Below, piece after piece: positions 45,290 through 55,408 of a stretch of 64,000 nucleotides of DNA. A model generated the notes under the pieces. It ran no database searches. It was not told where the DNA came from and saw only the letters and a list, made by a program, of their open reading frames with translations. Source of the DNA: Serratia grimesii NBRC 13537 (GTDB taxonomy: Bacteria; Pseudomonadota; Gammaproteobacteria; Enterobacterales; Enterobacteriaceae); contig NZ_BCTT01000006.1 of assembly GCF_001590905.1 (NCBI RefSeq), positions 434,001 through 498,000 of the forward strand, read 5' to 3'. A program made the position numbers and the translations under genes. Every line of letters starts with the position of its first letter. Position 1 is the stretch's first letter.

Positions 45290-45470
45290 GCGCGGCGACG
45301 TTATTGGCTTTTTGTCATATTTGTCATGGTAGTATCGAACTATATCGGGTAAAATTTTACCCCTGTAACCTAAACCCTGTCGGCATGGAGCCAATGGCGG
45401 GGTATGTGAAACAACCCCATTCGGCGGGATGCTAAATGGACGTTAAACTATAGAACCCTGAAGATTAAAC

Positions 45471-47144
45471 ATGACTGAATCTTTCGCTCAACTCTTTGAA
45501 GAATCCCTGAAAACAATCGAAACCCGTCCGGGTTCCATCGTTCGTGGCGTTGTAGTTGCTATCGACAAAGACGTAGTACTGGTTGACGCCGGTCTGAAAT
45601 CTGAGTCTGCCATCCCGGCTGAGCAATTCAAAAACGCACAGGGCGAGCTGGAAATCCAGGTAGGCGACGAAGTTGATGTTGCGCTGGACGCTGTTGAAGA
45701 TGGCTTCGGTGAAACTCTGCTGTCCCGTGAGAAAGCTAAGCGTCACGAAGCTTGGATCACGCTGGAAAAAGCTTACGAAGAAGCTGAAACTGTCGTCGGT
45801 GTTATCAACGGCAAAGTTAAGGGTGGCTTCACTGTAGAGCTGAACGGTATTCGTGCGTTCCTGCCAGGTTCCCTGGTAGACGTGCGTCCAGTACGTGACA
45901 CTCTGCACCTGGAAGGCAAAGAGCTTGAGTTCAAAGTCATCAAGCTGGACCAGAAACGCAACAACGTTGTAGTTTCTCGCCGTGCGGTTATCGAATCAGA
46001 GAACAGCGCAGAACGTGATCAACTGCTGGAAAACCTGCAGGAAGGCATGGAAGTTAAAGGTATCGTTAAGAACCTGACTGACTACGGTGCATTCGTTGAT
46101 CTGGGCGGCGTTGACGGCCTGCTGCACATCACTGATATGGCTTGGAAACGCGTTAAGCATCCGAGCGAAATCGTCAACGTTGGCGACGAAATCACTGTTA
46201 AAGTGCTGAAGTTCGACCGCGAGCGTACTCGTGTATCCCTGGGCCTGAAGCAACTGGGCGAAGATCCATGGGTTGCTATCGCGAAACGTTACCCAGAAGG
46301 CACCAAGCTGACTGGTCGTGTAACCAACCTGACTGATTACGGCTGCTTCGTAGAAATCGAAGAAGGCGTTGAAGGTCTGGTACACGTTTCTGAAATGGAT
46401 TGGACCAACAAAAACATCCATCCGTCCAAAGTTGTTAACGTGGGCGATGTAGTGGAAGTTATGGTTCTGGACATCGATGAAGAGCGTCGTCGTATCTCCC
46501 TGGGTCTGAAGCAGTGCAAAAACAACCCATGGCAGCAGTTTGCAGAAACCCACAACAAGGGCGACCGCGTTGAAGGTAAAATCAAGTCTATCACTGACTT
46601 CGGTATCTTCATCGGCCTGGACGGCGGCATCGACGGCCTGGTTCACCTGTCTGACATCTCCTGGAACGTTGCAGGCGAAGAAGCAGTTCGTGAATACAAG
46701 AAAGGCGACGAAATCGCAGCGGTTGTTCTGCAAGTTGACGCAGAGCGCGAGCGTATCTCCCTGGGCGTGAAGCAACTGGCTGAAGACCCGTTCAATAACT
46801 ACCTGTCTATGAACAAGAAAGGTACTATTGTTACTGGTAAAGTCACTGCAGTTGACGCCAAAGGTGCTACAGTTGAATTAGCAGGCGGCGTAGAAGGTTA
46901 CCTGCGTGCTTCTGAAGCCTCTCGCGACCGCATTGAAGATGCAACTCTGGTTCTGAATGTGGGTGACGACGTTGAAGCTAAATTCACCGGCGTTGACCGT
47001 AAGAACCGCGTAGTAAGCCTGTCCGTACGTGCTAAGGACGAAGCTGACGAGAAAGATGCAATCGCTACTGTTAACAACAAACAGGAAGAAAGCAACTTCT
47101 CTAACGCTATGGCTGAAGCTTTCAAAGCGGCTAAAGGCGAGTAA
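45471..47144 (+). CDS. rpsA: 30S ribosomal protein S1
   Basis: Brings mRNA to the 30S subunit. The 557-residue protein has six S1/OB repeats at roughly 21-87, 105-171, 192-260, 277-347, 364-434 and 451-520, recognisable by recurring [14 protein letters not shown] cores ([20 protein letters not shown]) and VSLGLKQL ends. Repeats 1 and 2 are the divergent ribosome-binding pair. Codon use is strongly biased, as expected of a highly expressed gene. It is known to repress its own translation through the leader; the leader here is within 45290-45470. Confidence 0.98.
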   Translation: MTESFAQLFEESLKTIETRPGSIVRGVVVAIDKDVVLVDAGLKSESAIPAEQFKNAQGELEIQVGDEVDVALDAVEDGFGETLLSREKAKRHEAWITLEKAYEEAETVVGVINGKVKGGFTVELNGIRAFLPGSLVDVRPVRDTLHLEGKELEFKVIKLDQKRNNVVVSRRAVIESENSAERDQLLENLQEGMEVKGIVKNLTDYGAFVDLGGVDGLLHITDMAWKRVKHPSEIVNVGDEITVKVLKFDRERTRVSLGLKQLGEDPWVAIAKRYPEGTKLTGRVTNLTDYGCFVEIEEGVEGLVHVSEMDWTNKNIHPSKVVNVGDVVEVMVLDIDEERRRISLGLKQCKNNPWQQFAETHNKGDRVEGKIKSITDFGIFIGLDGGIDGLVHLSDISWNVAGEEAVREYKKGDEIAAVVLQVDAERERISLGVKQLAEDPFNNYLSMNKKGTIVTGKVTAVDAKGATVELAGGVEGYLRASEASRDRIEDATLVLNVGDDVEAKFTGVDRKNRVVSLSVRAKDEADEKDAIATVNNKQEESNFSNAMAEAFKAAKGE

Positions 47145-47150
47145 TGACGG

Positions 47151-47172
47151 GGGGCGGTTTGTTAACCGCCCC
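47151..47172 (+). terminator. Stem-loop between rpsA and ihfB
   Basis: GGGGCGGTT (47151-47159) and AACCGCCCC (47164-47172) are perfect complements with a TGTT loop, six bases after the rpsA stop. No T tract follows, so it may stabilise the rpsA 3' end and allow readthrough to ihfB. Confidence 0.65.
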
Positions 47173-47207
47173 GATACGGTAGTTTAGCTGCAAAGCTTGG
47201 AGGAACT

Positions 47208-47492
47208 ATGACCAAGTCTGAACTTATTGAAAGACTTGCTGGCCAGCAATCTCATGTACCGGCGAAAGCCGTTGAGGATGCAGTGAAAGAGATGCTAGAA
47301 CATATGGCTGCTACGCTAGCCGATGGTGAGCGCATCGAGATCCGCGGATTCGGCAGTTTTTCTCTTCACTACCGTGCTCCGCGTGTGGGTCGCAACCCGA
47401 AAACTGGCGATAAAGTTGAGCTGGACGGTAAGTACGTTCCTCACTTTAAGCCAGGTAAAGAGCTGCGTGACCGTGCCAATATCTATGGTTAG
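47208..47492 (+). CDS. ihfB: Integration host factor subunit beta
   Basis: Partner of IhfA in the DNA-bending heterodimer used in replication, recombination and transcription. The 94-residue protein starts [18 protein letters not shown] and has the beta-ribbon arm with the intercalating proline ([14 protein letters not shown]) and the IhfB-type [19 protein letters not shown] precedes the ATG. It ends at a strong terminator. Confidence 0.98.
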   Translation: MTKSELIERLAGQQSHVPAKAVEDAVKEMLEHMAATLADGERIEIRGFGSFSLHYRAPRVGRNPKTGDKVELDGKYVPHFKPGKELRDRANIYG

Positions 47493-47531
47493 TCGCTGAC
47501 TACCATAGAGTTGTTGCTTGTGAAAAAATAT

Positions 47532-47562
47532 AAAACGGTGCCTTTGGGCGCCGTTTTTTTTT
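47532..47562 (+). terminator. Intrinsic terminator of ihfB
   Basis: AAAACGGTGCC pairs with GGCGCCGTTTT (one T-G pair) around TTTG and runs into nine T residues, about 40 bases past the ihfB stop. Confidence 0.92.
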
Positions 47563-47733
47563 GCCTATCATTTGGCTGGCCCGCTGTTTTTTTGTATTTT
47601 CTTGCGTGCGATACCGCAAGCTTCAGGTAGTAACAGCAACGGCGGCCGTTATTGTGCGGCATCAGCCGTGAACACTTTAATTACACCTGTTACACGCTGA
47701 TCTATATGTGAACAATCCCGTGATACCGGCGGC

Positions 47734-50043
47734 TTGGATAGCTGCCTTATACCGGGAGAAAGGCCTATCAAGACTTCGCTGGATCTGGCGATAAGCGCGG
47801 TTATTTGCGGTATTTTACCGCTGCTTATCATGCCGTACGTACCCGATATGCGCATAACGCTGCTGGTTATGTTACCCGTTTGTCTTGGGCTGTGGCGTAA
47901 GGGCATTGTAGGCCGGTTTATGGCGTGGAGTGCCATTGGCTTTCTGTGGGCCGTATTCACGGCGGGGACCTTGGTTGGCCAAATTAACCGCCTGAGTCAG
48001 GGGCCTGTGATGAACGCTGTTGTCCAGGTCAGCAGCATTACTTTGTCTGCAGAGGAACGCAAGCGGACGGTGATGCATATTGAGCAGATCGATGGTCGGT
48101 GGCTGGTACCCTCCATCGCGTTCTCTACCCTCTGGCAACCTAAAGGTCGCCATCTGTGTGCCGGGCAACGCTGGCGTTTGCAACTGCGCTTGCGGCCAAT
48201 GCATGGCAATTTAAATGAAGGGGGCTTTGACAGCCAGCGCTGGGCGATAGCGCAGCGACAACCACTGACTGCACAGGTTAAGAGTGCTGTTCTCCTGGAA
48301 CAAAGCTGCAGTTGGCGGCAGCGCTTGATCAAACATACCGAACGCAATATGGGAACTCTGCGTTATAAGGCTGTTTTGCTTGCTCTGGCATTTGGTGAAA
48401 GGGCAGCGGTGGAACCGGCACTACGAACCTTAATGTTGAAAACCGGTATTGCCCACTTGATGGCTATTTCGGGTTTGCATGTGGCAATGGTGGCCATTTT
48501 AATTTGGTCTGTGTTGCGGGCCGTGCAGTTTTTCTTGCCTGCTAATCTGATTAGCTACCGTTTCCCGTTGATCATTAGTTGGCTCGGTGCGTTAGGCTAT
48601 GTTTGGTTAGCGGGTGCGCATCCACCTGCGGTAAGAACTGGCCTGGCGTTGACACTCTGGATGCTGTTACGTATACGCGGTATCCATTGCTCTTCCTGGC
48701 AAATCTGGCTGTGGTGCATCGGGGTCATATTGATTTGCGATCCGCTGGCGGTACTGTCTGACAGTTTTTGGTTATCAGCAACGGCTGTATTTTGCCTGAT
48801 TTTTTGGTTCGAATGGGTACCGCTGAGTCCTCGATTCCGTACAGGATGGTATTGGGCACCGTTACGCTGGCTGCATATTCAATGTGGCATCACGTTATTA
48901 TTGATCCCCATGCAGGCTGGGTTGTTCCTTGGGCTGACGCTCACCTCAATCCCGGCCAACCTTTGGGCTGTACCTTTGGTTTCTCTGGTCACTGTGCCGC
49001 TAATTTTGCTGGCGGTTGTCCTCGGTATGTTCCCCCTATTAAGTACCGGGCTTTGGTGGCTGGCGGATCTCACCTTGGCATGGGTATTTACTCCATTACA
49101 GTATTTGCAACGGGGCTGGGTTGATCTCGGCGCTGCATCGCTGGTCGTCAGTATTGCAGGCTGGCTATTGGTGATTTTCTGGCGTTTCCATTGGTGGTGG
49201 CGTCATGTGTCGGTGCTGGCAACGTTGGTGGTGTGTTGCGTTCTGTGGCGTGAAAGAATTCCATCTTATCACTGGCGTGTAGACATGCTTGATATTGGGC
49301 ATGGATTAGCGATGGTGATTGAAAAGAACGGGCAGGCAATCGTGTATGATACTGGCCCTCGTTGGGGGACGGGGAGTGCCGCAGCCAGAAATATTCTGCC
49401 TTTTATTAACTGGCGGGGGCTTTCTGTAGAGCAGATTATTATCAGTCATGATCATATGGATCACATCGGCGGTCTAGTCGAGATACAACGCGCATTTCCT
49501 AAGGCTACGGTAAGGAGCCCACGATTTGGTGCGGGTCATTTACCTTGCGTAGCGGGTGAGCGCTGGGAATGGCAATCGCTTCAGTTTCACGTATTGTGGC
49601 CGCCGAAGACGGTAAAAATGGCGGGAAATGACGATTCATGTGTTATACGCGTCGATGATGGGAAGTACAGCGTGTTGTTGACGGGGGATGCAGAAAAAAG
49701 GGCGGAGACACAGTTGGTTCGAACGCAACGCCATTTATTGCCTGCTACGGTACTGCAGGTACCGCACCATGGCAGCAAAACTTCATCCACACCGCCGTTT
49801 TTACGTGCAGTAGCGCCGGTGGCGGCAATTGCGTCGGCATCACGGTACAATAAATGGCGTTTACCTGCGGCTAAAGTCGTCTCCAGATATCTGGCAAATG
49901 ACATCGTATGGCGAGATACTTCGCGCTCAGGTCAGTTATCTGTACTTTTTTTCGACAACAATTGGCAAATTAAAGGCTTTCGTGAACAATTAATGCCCCG
50001 TTGGTACCATCAGCGGTTTGGCGTAGAGGGTGATAATGAGTAA
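47734..50043 (+). CDS. comEC: ComEC-family DNA-uptake channel protein (YcaI)
   Basis: Inner-membrane ComEC/Rec2 homologue, needed in E. coli for growth on DNA as a nutrient and in competent bacteria for moving single-stranded DNA into the cytoplasm. The protein has an N-terminal DUF4131/OB region, a polytopic Competence domain (TGIAHLMAISGLHVAMVAILIW, HPPAVRTGLALTLWMLL) and a C-terminal metallo-beta-lactamase-like domain with HDHMDHIGG and VPHHGSKTS. The start is uncertain: 47734 is a TTG without a good ribosome-binding site. An ATC at 47767 has GGAG 8 bases upstream and aligns with the E. coli start; if used, the protein is 758 residues. msbA begins 36 bases downstream. Confidence 0.9.
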   Translation: MDSCLIPGERPIKTSLDLAISAVICGILPLLIMPYVPDMRITLLVMLPVCLGLWRKGIVGRFMAWSAIGFLWAVFTAGTLVGQINRLSQGPVMNAVVQVSSITLSAEERKRTVMHIEQIDGRWLVPSIAFSTLWQPKGRHLCAGQRWRLQLRLRPMHGNLNEGGFDSQRWAIAQRQPLTAQVKSAVLLEQSCSWRQRLIKHTERNMGTLRYKAVLLALAFGERAAVEPALRTLMLKTGIAHLMAISGLHVAMVAILIWSVLRAVQFFLPANLISYRFPLIISWLGALGYVWLAGAHPPAVRTGLALTLWMLLRIRGIHCSSWQIWLWCIGVILICDPLAVLSDSFWLSATAVFCLIFWFEWVPLSPRFRTGWYWAPLRWLHIQCGITLLLIPMQAGLFLGLTLTSIPANLWAVPLVSLVTVPLILLAVVLGMFPLLSTGLWWLADLTLAWVFTPLQYLQRGWVDLGAASLVVSIAGWLLVIFWRFHWWWRHVSVLATLVVCCVLWRERIPSYHWRVDMLDIGHGLAMVIEKNGQAIVYDTGPRWGTGSAAARNILPFINWRGLSVEQIIISHDHMDHIGGLVEIQRAFPKATVRSPRFGAGHLPCVAGERWEWQSLQFHVLWPPKTVKMAGNDDSCVIRVDDGKYSVLLTGDAEKRAETQLVRTQRHLLPATVLQVPHHGSKTSSTPPFLRAVAPVAAIASASRYNKWRLPAAKVVSRYLANDIVWRDTSRSGQLSVLFFDNNWQIKGFREQLMPRWYHQRFGVEGDNE

Positions 50044-50078
50044 AATAGGCCGCTATTTCTTCCGATGCTGGTATTTGC

Positions 50079-51827
50079 ATGATGAATGATAAAGATCTCT
50101 CCACCTGGCAGACTTTCCGTCGCCTCTGGCCGATGATCACACCTTTTAAGACCGGGCTGATTGTGGCCGCCATTGCGTTAGTACTGAACGCGGCCAGCGA
50201 CGCCTTCATGTTGTCTTTGCTTAAACCTTTATTGGATGACGGTTTTGGGAAAACAGAAAGCAGTATCCTGCTGTGGATGCCACTGGCTGTTATTGGTCTG
50301 ATGGTCGTGCGCGGGGCAACTGGCTTTGTTTCCAGCTACTGTATTTCATGGGTATCGGGCATGGTGGTGATGCATATGCGCCGCCGGCTGTTCGGCCACA
50401 TGATGAGAATGCCAGTATCGTTCTTCGATCAGCAGTCTACCGGTACTTTGTTGTCACGAATCACCTATGATTCCGAACAGGTAGCGTCATCGTCCTCCAG
50501 CGCGCTGGTGACTGTAGTGCGTGAAGGGGCATCGATCATCGCGCTTTTCACCATGATGTTCTACTACAGCTGGCAACTGTCGGTGATCCTGATCGTACTG
50601 GCGCCGGTTGTCTCTATTGCTATCCGCGTTGTTTCCAAACGCTTCCGCAATATCAGCAAAAACATGCAAAATACGATGGGGCAGGTAACGACCAGTGCCG
50701 AGCAGATGCTTAAAGGTCATAAAGAAGTTCTGATCTTTGGCGGCCAGCAGGTTGAAACTGACCGCTTTAACTCCGTCAGTAATCGCATGCGCCAACAAGG
50801 TATGAAGCTGGTTTCCGCTTCCTCGATCTCTGACCCGATTATTCAGCTTATTGCCTCACTGGCGCTGGCCTTTGTGCTGTATGCCGCCAGCTTCCCAAGC
50901 GTAATGGCTACCCTGACGGCCGGTACTATCACTGTGGTATTCTCTTCAATGATCGCTCTGATGCGCCCATTGAAATCACTGACTAACGTCAATGCCCAGT
51001 TCCAGCGTGGGATGGCAGCGTGCCAAACGCTTTTCTCGATTCTGGATATGGAGCAGGAAAAAGATACCGGTACGCGTGAAGTTGCGCGGGCGAAAGGCGA
51101 TATCGAATTCCGTAACGTGACTTTCTACTACCCAGGCAAAGAAACGCCGGCGCTGCGTGATATCAATCTGAGTATTTCAGAAGGTAGAACGGTAGCACTG
51201 GTCGGCCGTTCCGGCTCGGGTAAATCGACTATTGCCAATCTGTTGACACGTTTTTATGACGTGCAGGAAGGCGAGATCCTGATGGATGGTCACGATCTGC
51301 GTGAGTATACGTTGGCATCGTTGCGCGACCAGGTTGCATTGGTTTCGCAAAATGTGCATTTGTTCAATGACACTATTGCCAACAACATCGCTTACGCGCG
51401 CGAGGAACGCTATAGCCGCGAAGAGATTGAGAAGGCCGCACGTATGGCCTACGCCATGGATTTCATTGAAAAAATGGAGAATGGCCTGGATACGGTCATC
51501 GGCGAGAATGGCGTGATGCTGTCCGGTGGCCAACGTCAGCGTATTGCTATTGCTCGTGCGTTGCTGCGTGACTGCCCGATCCTGATTCTTGATGAAGCCA
51601 CCTCGGCACTGGACACTGAGTCGGAACGTGCTATTCAGGCGGCGCTGGATGAATTACAGAAGAACCGTACTTCGTTGGTCATTGCACACCGCCTGTCAAC
51701 TATTGAGAAGGCCGATGAAATCCTGGTGGTTGAGGATGGTCGTATCGTGGAGCGTGGTGAGCATGCCGTATTGCTCGAAAAGCAGGGTGCTTATGCCCAG
51801 CTCCATCGCATGCAGTTTGGTCAATAA
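50079..51827 (+). CDS. msbA: Lipid A export ATP-binding/permease protein MsbA
   Basis: Homodimeric ABC flippase that turns over core-lipid A in the inner membrane, essential for LPS export. The 582-residue length equals E. coli MsbA. Six membrane helices occupy residues about 20-310, then a nucleotide-binding domain with Walker [10 protein letters not shown], signature LSGGQRQR and Walker [13 protein letters not shown]. It overlaps lpxK by one base (TAATG), the conserved msbA-lpxK pair. Confidence 0.98.
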   Translation: MMNDKDLSTWQTFRRLWPMITPFKTGLIVAAIALVLNAASDAFMLSLLKPLLDDGFGKTESSILLWMPLAVIGLMVVRGATGFVSSYCISWVSGMVVMHMRRRLFGHMMRMPVSFFDQQSTGTLLSRITYDSEQVASSSSSALVTVVREGASIIALFTMMFYYSWQLSVILIVLAPVVSIAIRVVSKRFRNISKNMQNTMGQVTTSAEQMLKGHKEVLIFGGQQVETDRFNSVSNRMRQQGMKLVSASSISDPIIQLIASLALAFVLYAASFPSVMATLTAGTITVVFSSMIALMRPLKSLTNVNAQFQRGMAACQTLFSILDMEQEKDTGTREVARAKGDIEFRNVTFYYPGKETPALRDINLSISEGRTVALVGRSGSGKSTIANLLTRFYDVQEGEILMDGHDLREYTLASLRDQVALVSQNVHLFNDTIANNIAYAREERYSREEIEKAARMAYAMDFIEKMENGLDTVIGENGVMLSGGQRQRIAIARALLRDCPILILDEATSALDTESERAIQAALDELQKNRTSLVIAHRLSTIEKADEILVVEDGRIVERGEHAVLLEKQGAYAQLHRMQFGQ

Positions 51828-52807
51828 TGATTGAGCGTATCTGGTCAGGAAGTTCGCTGATCTATCTGCTGCTGTTGCCACTGTCTTGGTTGTATGGCTT
51901 GGTTAGCAGCCTGATTCGACTCAGTTACCGGTGTGGCCTGCGTAAAAGTTGGCGTGCACCGGTGCCGGTCGTGGTGGTGGGAAATCTCACAGCCGGTGGC
52001 AATGGCAAAACGCCAATGGTGATCTGGCTGGTGGAGCAGTTGCAGCAACGCGGATACCGGGCAGGTGTGGTTTCGCGCGGTTACGGCGGTAAAGCAGAGA
52101 CTTATCCGCTGTTACTCAATGCGGATACCACTACTCAGCAGGCGGGTGATGAGCCGGTGTTGATTTATCAGCGTACCGGTGCCCCAGTTGCTATCTCACC
52201 TAAGCGTGCTGAGGCGGTGCAAGCACTCCTTAAGCAGCAACCGCTTGATGTGATCATTACCGATGACGGTTTGCAGCATTATGCGTTGCAGCGCGACTTT
52301 GAATTGGTTGTCATTGACGGTGTGCGTCGTTTTGGCAACGGTTGGTGGCTGCCTGCCGGCCCGATGCGTGAACGTGCTTCGCGTTTGAACAGCGTGGATG
52401 CGTTGATTGCCAACGGGGGTGTGGCACAGGCGGGTGAAATTGCCATGCAACTGCAGGCGCGTGATGCGGTGAACATCGCCAGCGGTGAGCGCAGGCCAGC
52501 CGTTGTGCTACCGCACGTGGTGGCGATGGCCGGCATTGGTCATCCACCGCGCTTTTTTGCCACGTTGGAAAAGCTGGGTGTCGGTGTCGAAAAAGAAGTG
52601 GCGTTTGCCGATCATCAGGAATATCAGTATGGCCCATTGGCTGCCCTGGTATCCTCTGATCAAACGTTATTGATGACTGAAAAGGACGCAGTCAAATGCC
52701 GTGCTTTTGCCCAGCCCAACTGGTGGTATTTACCGGTCGATGCGGTACTTCCCCCCGATCAGGCTGAGCAACTGCTGCATAGCGTTGAAAAACTGCTGAA
52801 AAAGTAA
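51827..52807 (+). CDS. lpxK: Tetraacyldisaccharide 4'-kinase
   Basis: Phosphorylates the 4' position of the lipid A disaccharide precursor. The 326-residue protein has one N-terminal membrane helix ([20 protein letters not shown]), the P-loop [17 protein letters not shown] near 49-65 and the second-strand ISRGYG-type VVSRGYGG. The [20 protein letters not shown] motif holds the catalytic acidic residues. It is translationally coupled to msbA. Its stop lies one base from the stop of convergent hglS. Confidence 0.97.
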   Translation: MIERIWSGSSLIYLLLLPLSWLYGLVSSLIRLSYRCGLRKSWRAPVPVVVVGNLTAGGNGKTPMVIWLVEQLQQRGYRAGVVSRGYGGKAETYPLLLNADTTTQQAGDEPVLIYQRTGAPVAISPKRAEAVQALLKQQPLDVIITDDGLQHYALQRDFELVVIDGVRRFGNGWWLPAGPMRERASRLNSVDALIANGGVAQAGEIAMQLQARDAVNIASGERRPAVVLPHVVAMAGIGHPPRFFATLEKLGVGVEKEVAFADHQEYQYGPLAALVSSDQTLLMTEKDAVKCRAFAQPNWWYLPVDAVLPPDQAEQLLHSVEKLLKK

Positions 52808-52808
52808 A

Positions 52809-54215
52809 TCAAACAGCCAGCGCGTGAAGCCCCAGAGCTTGCGCGCAGGTTTCTATCGAGCGCTGCTGCGTTTGTTCATACAACGATAACTCATCGATCA
52901 CTGCCGCACCCAACGCTGATTCAAACGCTGCTCTGCTTGAGCTCGCATTGTACTGCGCGTGCCGACTTTCACCCAGGTTAGACTGAAAAATACCCGCCGC
53001 ACTGACAGGCAGAAAATCTTCATAGACCAGGGGTTGGAAACGAATGTATTCCTGCGCAATCAGTTGTTCTAGCGTGCTGAGCGGATCCAGCGAGTCTTTT
53101 GCCGCCAGCCCGCATTCTGTCGGGAAGTAGCGGAACCAAGCCAGCTGTTGCTCACGCAAGGTCGCGTAGTCATCCGGGAATGCCTTGAAATGCTCCGCCA
53201 GTAATTGATTGTAGCGGTCCGCATTTTTTTCACTGGGCGGTGCCTGTAAAGCATCATTGGTTGCTTGTAATAGGCGATCGTACAGCGCACGACCTTTCGT
53301 TGTCAGCGCGACGCCGCGCTGTTCAATTTCACCGAATCGTGCAGTGTGGTGTCCGGAGACGGCGCTGCCATCATGTTCAACAAAGTTGACGTTTTCCTCC
53401 AACGCTTTAAAACTGGTTTGACGCAGTAGAATAGGGCGACGGCGCGGTGGTGGGCCTTCAATGACGGCTTTAGGCGTGATACCGCGGCTAGGCATAGACT
53501 GTTGGACAAGGTCTATATCGAGCGTGCGTGGCGTCAAATGGTTAATGTGCGGGCCTTTGAACGCCACTACGTCGGCAATCAGGCGATGCTGGTCGTGTAG
53601 CTGCTGATATTCGGCTGCACTGACCGTCGCCCGGCTGTGCCAACGGAAGGTTTCCAGTGCCTGTTCGACAAATTCATCTGCCTGACTGTTGTCCAGTCCG
53701 CCCTGAGCTTCTTGTAACACGATCAGCTCCAGTGCCCGTTCAGTAAATATGCGGCGGCGAGCCAGCAGTTGTTGTGCCAGTTCGCGTAGCTCTGGATTTT
53801 CAATCAGCTCAAGTCGTAATAGTGAGGTGAAAACACGGAAGGGACTTATCTGCAACGCATCTTCATGTACTGCACGAAATGCGGTGGAGTGTACCGGGAC
53901 ACCGGCCACTGCCAGATCGTAGTAACCGACAGGAGACATACCCATCACCTTGAACAGTCGTCGTAAGGTGGCTAATTCATCTGCGGTACCCACCCGAATA
54001 GCGCCATGACGTTCCATAGCCAGCCGTTCAATTTCGCCGGTAATTTGTAATTGATGAGCCAGTGCGGCATCTTCGCGCAGAACCTGTCGGTTAGTCTCCG
54101 CCACCAGTTCAAGCAAATCACCATACAGAGGTACCTCTTTCTGGTACATATCTGACATGGCATGGGAGAATCTGGCGCGGATTTCATTCGGTGAGACGAA
54201 CTGCTGGGCGGTCAT
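52809..54215 (-). CDS. hglS: 2-oxoadipate dioxygenase/decarboxylase (HglS/YdcJ, DUF1338)
   Basis: Fe(II)-dependent enzyme that converts 2-oxoadipate to D-2-hydroxyglutarate in D-lysine catabolism (established for Pseudomonas putida HglS; E. coli YdcJ is the homologue). About 468 residues. Metal-ligand candidates, numbered from the ATG at 54221, are His111 in GVPVHSTAFR, His225/His228 in GPHINHLTPRTLDID and Glu298/Glu300 in FGEIEQRG; subtract two for the start chosen here. The conserved substrate pocket RILLRQ-type PILLRQTSFKALEE and YEDFLPVSAAGIFQSNLG are present. I favour the ATG at 54215 because GGAG lies 8 bases upstream; for the ATG at 54221 it is only 2 bases away. E. coli has nothing here between lpxK and ycaQ. 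Confidence 0.9.
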   Translation of the reverse strand: MTAQQFVSPNEIRARFSHAMSDMYQKEVPLYGDLLELVAETNRQVLREDAALAHQLQITGEIERLAMERHGAIRVGTADELATLRRLFKVMGMSPVGYYDLAVAGVPVHSTAFRAVHEDALQISPFRVFTSLLRLELIENPELRELAQQLLARRRIFTERALELIVLQEAQGGLDNSQADEFVEQALETFRWHSRATVSAAEYQQLHDQHRLIADVVAFKGPHINHLTPRTLDIDLVQQSMPSRGITPKAVIEGPPPRRRPILLRQTSFKALEENVNFVEHDGSAVSGHHTARFGEIEQRGVALTTKGRALYDRLLQATNDALQAPPSEKNADRYNQLLAEHFKAFPDDYATLREQQLAWFRYFPTECGLAAKDSLDPLSTLEQLIAQEYIRFQPLVYEDFLPVSAAGIFQSNLGESRHAQYNASSSRAAFESALGAAVIDELSLYEQTQQRSIETCAQALGLHALAV

Positions 54216-54741
54216 GCGCATAGCTCCTTCATTCAGTATAATCTGAAAAATATTATTTTTGACGGTAAAAGTACTGGCTAAAAGGCCATCCGCCTTGTTT
54301 TCACCTCAAGTTTAGCTATGTGAATTAGGTTTTGTTATAGCTTGGGCAAGCATATTAGATTTTTATGCGTTAGCTCTCATTTGAACAAAGAATAATGGGT
54401 GAAATAGACATCCAGAAGGCAATGAGGCTAAGAGTTTTACGTAAAAAAAGATAAATTAATCCATGCACAATCATAGACATAAAAAATTAACTGTAGGAAT
54501 GATAAAAATAGGGCAATAAACCTCTTGTGCAAATGATGGATTTATGAGTAAATGCAAGTCGGCCTGTGATGCAGACCTATTTATGTTCGAGTATAGAGTT
54601 AAGTAGTTCCTCCCAAAACGTTATCATCTGATTCCGCTTCAAAGACGAACCTTCTAAGTACCTCCCATAAGTAATGTTTCTAAAAACGGCCTAAATTGCC
54701 TTATGGCAGGTTTTGTATATATATTTAAAAGGTAAATGTTA
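54216..54741 (+). promoter_or_regulatory. hglS-csp intergenic region with long csp leader
   Basis: This 526-base AT-rich gene-free stretch holds the divergent hglS promoter and, probably, a long untranslated leader for the cold-shock gene. Two related segments lie in the proximal part: TAAGTAGTTCCTCCCA (about 54599-54614) and TAAGTACCTCCCATAA (about 54655-54670). Each has the CCTCCC hexamer, which resembles the anti-Shine-Dalgarno sequence. I see no clear cold box. Confidence 0.5.
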
Positions 54742-54951
54742 ATGTCTAAGAAGACTGGTCAGGTGAAGTGGTTCAATGAAAGCAAAGGTTTTGGTTTTAT
54801 TGAACAGAACGACGGTGGTAAAGATGTATTCGTACACTTCTCCGCAATCGCGACCGACGGTTTCAAGACTCTGGCTGAAGGCCAGCGTGTTGAGTATACC
54901 ATCCAGGACAGCCCGCGCGGGCCGGCTGCCGCCAACGTTGTTGCTCTGTAA
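54742..54951 (+). CDS. CspA/CspE-family cold-shock protein
   Basis: RNA chaperone and antiterminator of the cold-shock-domain family. The 69-residue protein, [20 protein letters not shown]..., has intact RNP1 (KGFGFI) and RNP2 (DVFVHF) and the usual [10 protein letters not shown] ending. It is closest to the CspC/CspE type by eye, but I cannot separate paralogues without alignment. The second of two nearby ATGs is used, 9 bases after AAAGG; the ATG at 54736 adds two residues. A terminator follows and a second cold-shock gene lies 222 bases downstream. Confidence 0.93.
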   Translation: MSKKTGQVKWFNESKGFGFIEQNDGGKDVFVHFSAIATDGFKTLAEGQRVEYTIQDSPRGPAAANVVAL

Positions 54952-55037
54952 GTAAACAGGGAATAACGTAAAGAGATCTTAATACAACCATGATGAGGCG
55001 TTTACGCTGATTCATTGCGGAAGATATTAAGTTCAAC

Positions 55038-55066
55038 AAGCCCGCCATTGTGCGGGTTTTTTAATT
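55038..55066 (+). terminator. Intrinsic terminator of the first csp gene
   Basis: CCCGC / GCGGG with a 6-base loop, flanked by A and T residues and followed by TTTTTTAATTTTTT. Confidence 0.85.
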
Positions 55067-55173
55067 TTTTGCTCACGAGAGGTTTCTTACGAAAAACTTT
55101 AGGATGGGCTGGTAGCGTCCAACAATAATAAAAGTGACGTTGTTAAGGATGCTCAAGTAAAAGGATATAAGTT

Positions 55174-55395
55174 ATGTTTAAAAATACTGTGTTACAAATG
55201 GGCCGTGTGAAATGGTTTGATCAGGCTGCAGGCTATGGTTTTATTTCACCGGTAGATGGCAGCGACGAAATTTATGTAAGTCGTCGTTCTATCGCGAATA
55301 CAAAAAATAAATCGTTAAACGAAGGTCAGAACGTCGAGTTCTCGATCTATCGCAGCTCTCATGGGCTGTCAGCGGCAGACGTTATCGCGTTCTGA
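55174..55395 (+). CDS. Divergent cold-shock-domain protein
   Basis: The 73-residue protein has the cold-shock fold pattern (MGRVKWFDQAAGYGFISPVDGSDEIYVSRRSIA...GLSAADVIAF), but its RNA-binding motifs are altered. RNP1 is AGYGFI in place of KGFGFI, and RNP2 is EIYVSRRSI in place of DVFVHFSAI, losing the Phe and His that stack on bases. An AAAAGG lies before the ATG. It may start at the internal ATG (55198, MGRVKWF), leaving 65 residues. It could be a regulatory paralogue with weak or changed nucleic-acid binding. Confidence 0.8.
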   Translation: MFKNTVLQMGRVKWFDQAAGYGFISPVDGSDEIYVSRRSIANTKNKSLNEGQNVEFSIYRSSHGLSAADVIAF

Positions 55396-55408
55396 CCCAC
55401 CCCCTTCC

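Noticed and set aside
45996-46775. 259-codon open frame opposite rpsA
   Set aside because: Shadow of a highly biased gene; the repeated composition simply mirrors the S1 repeats.
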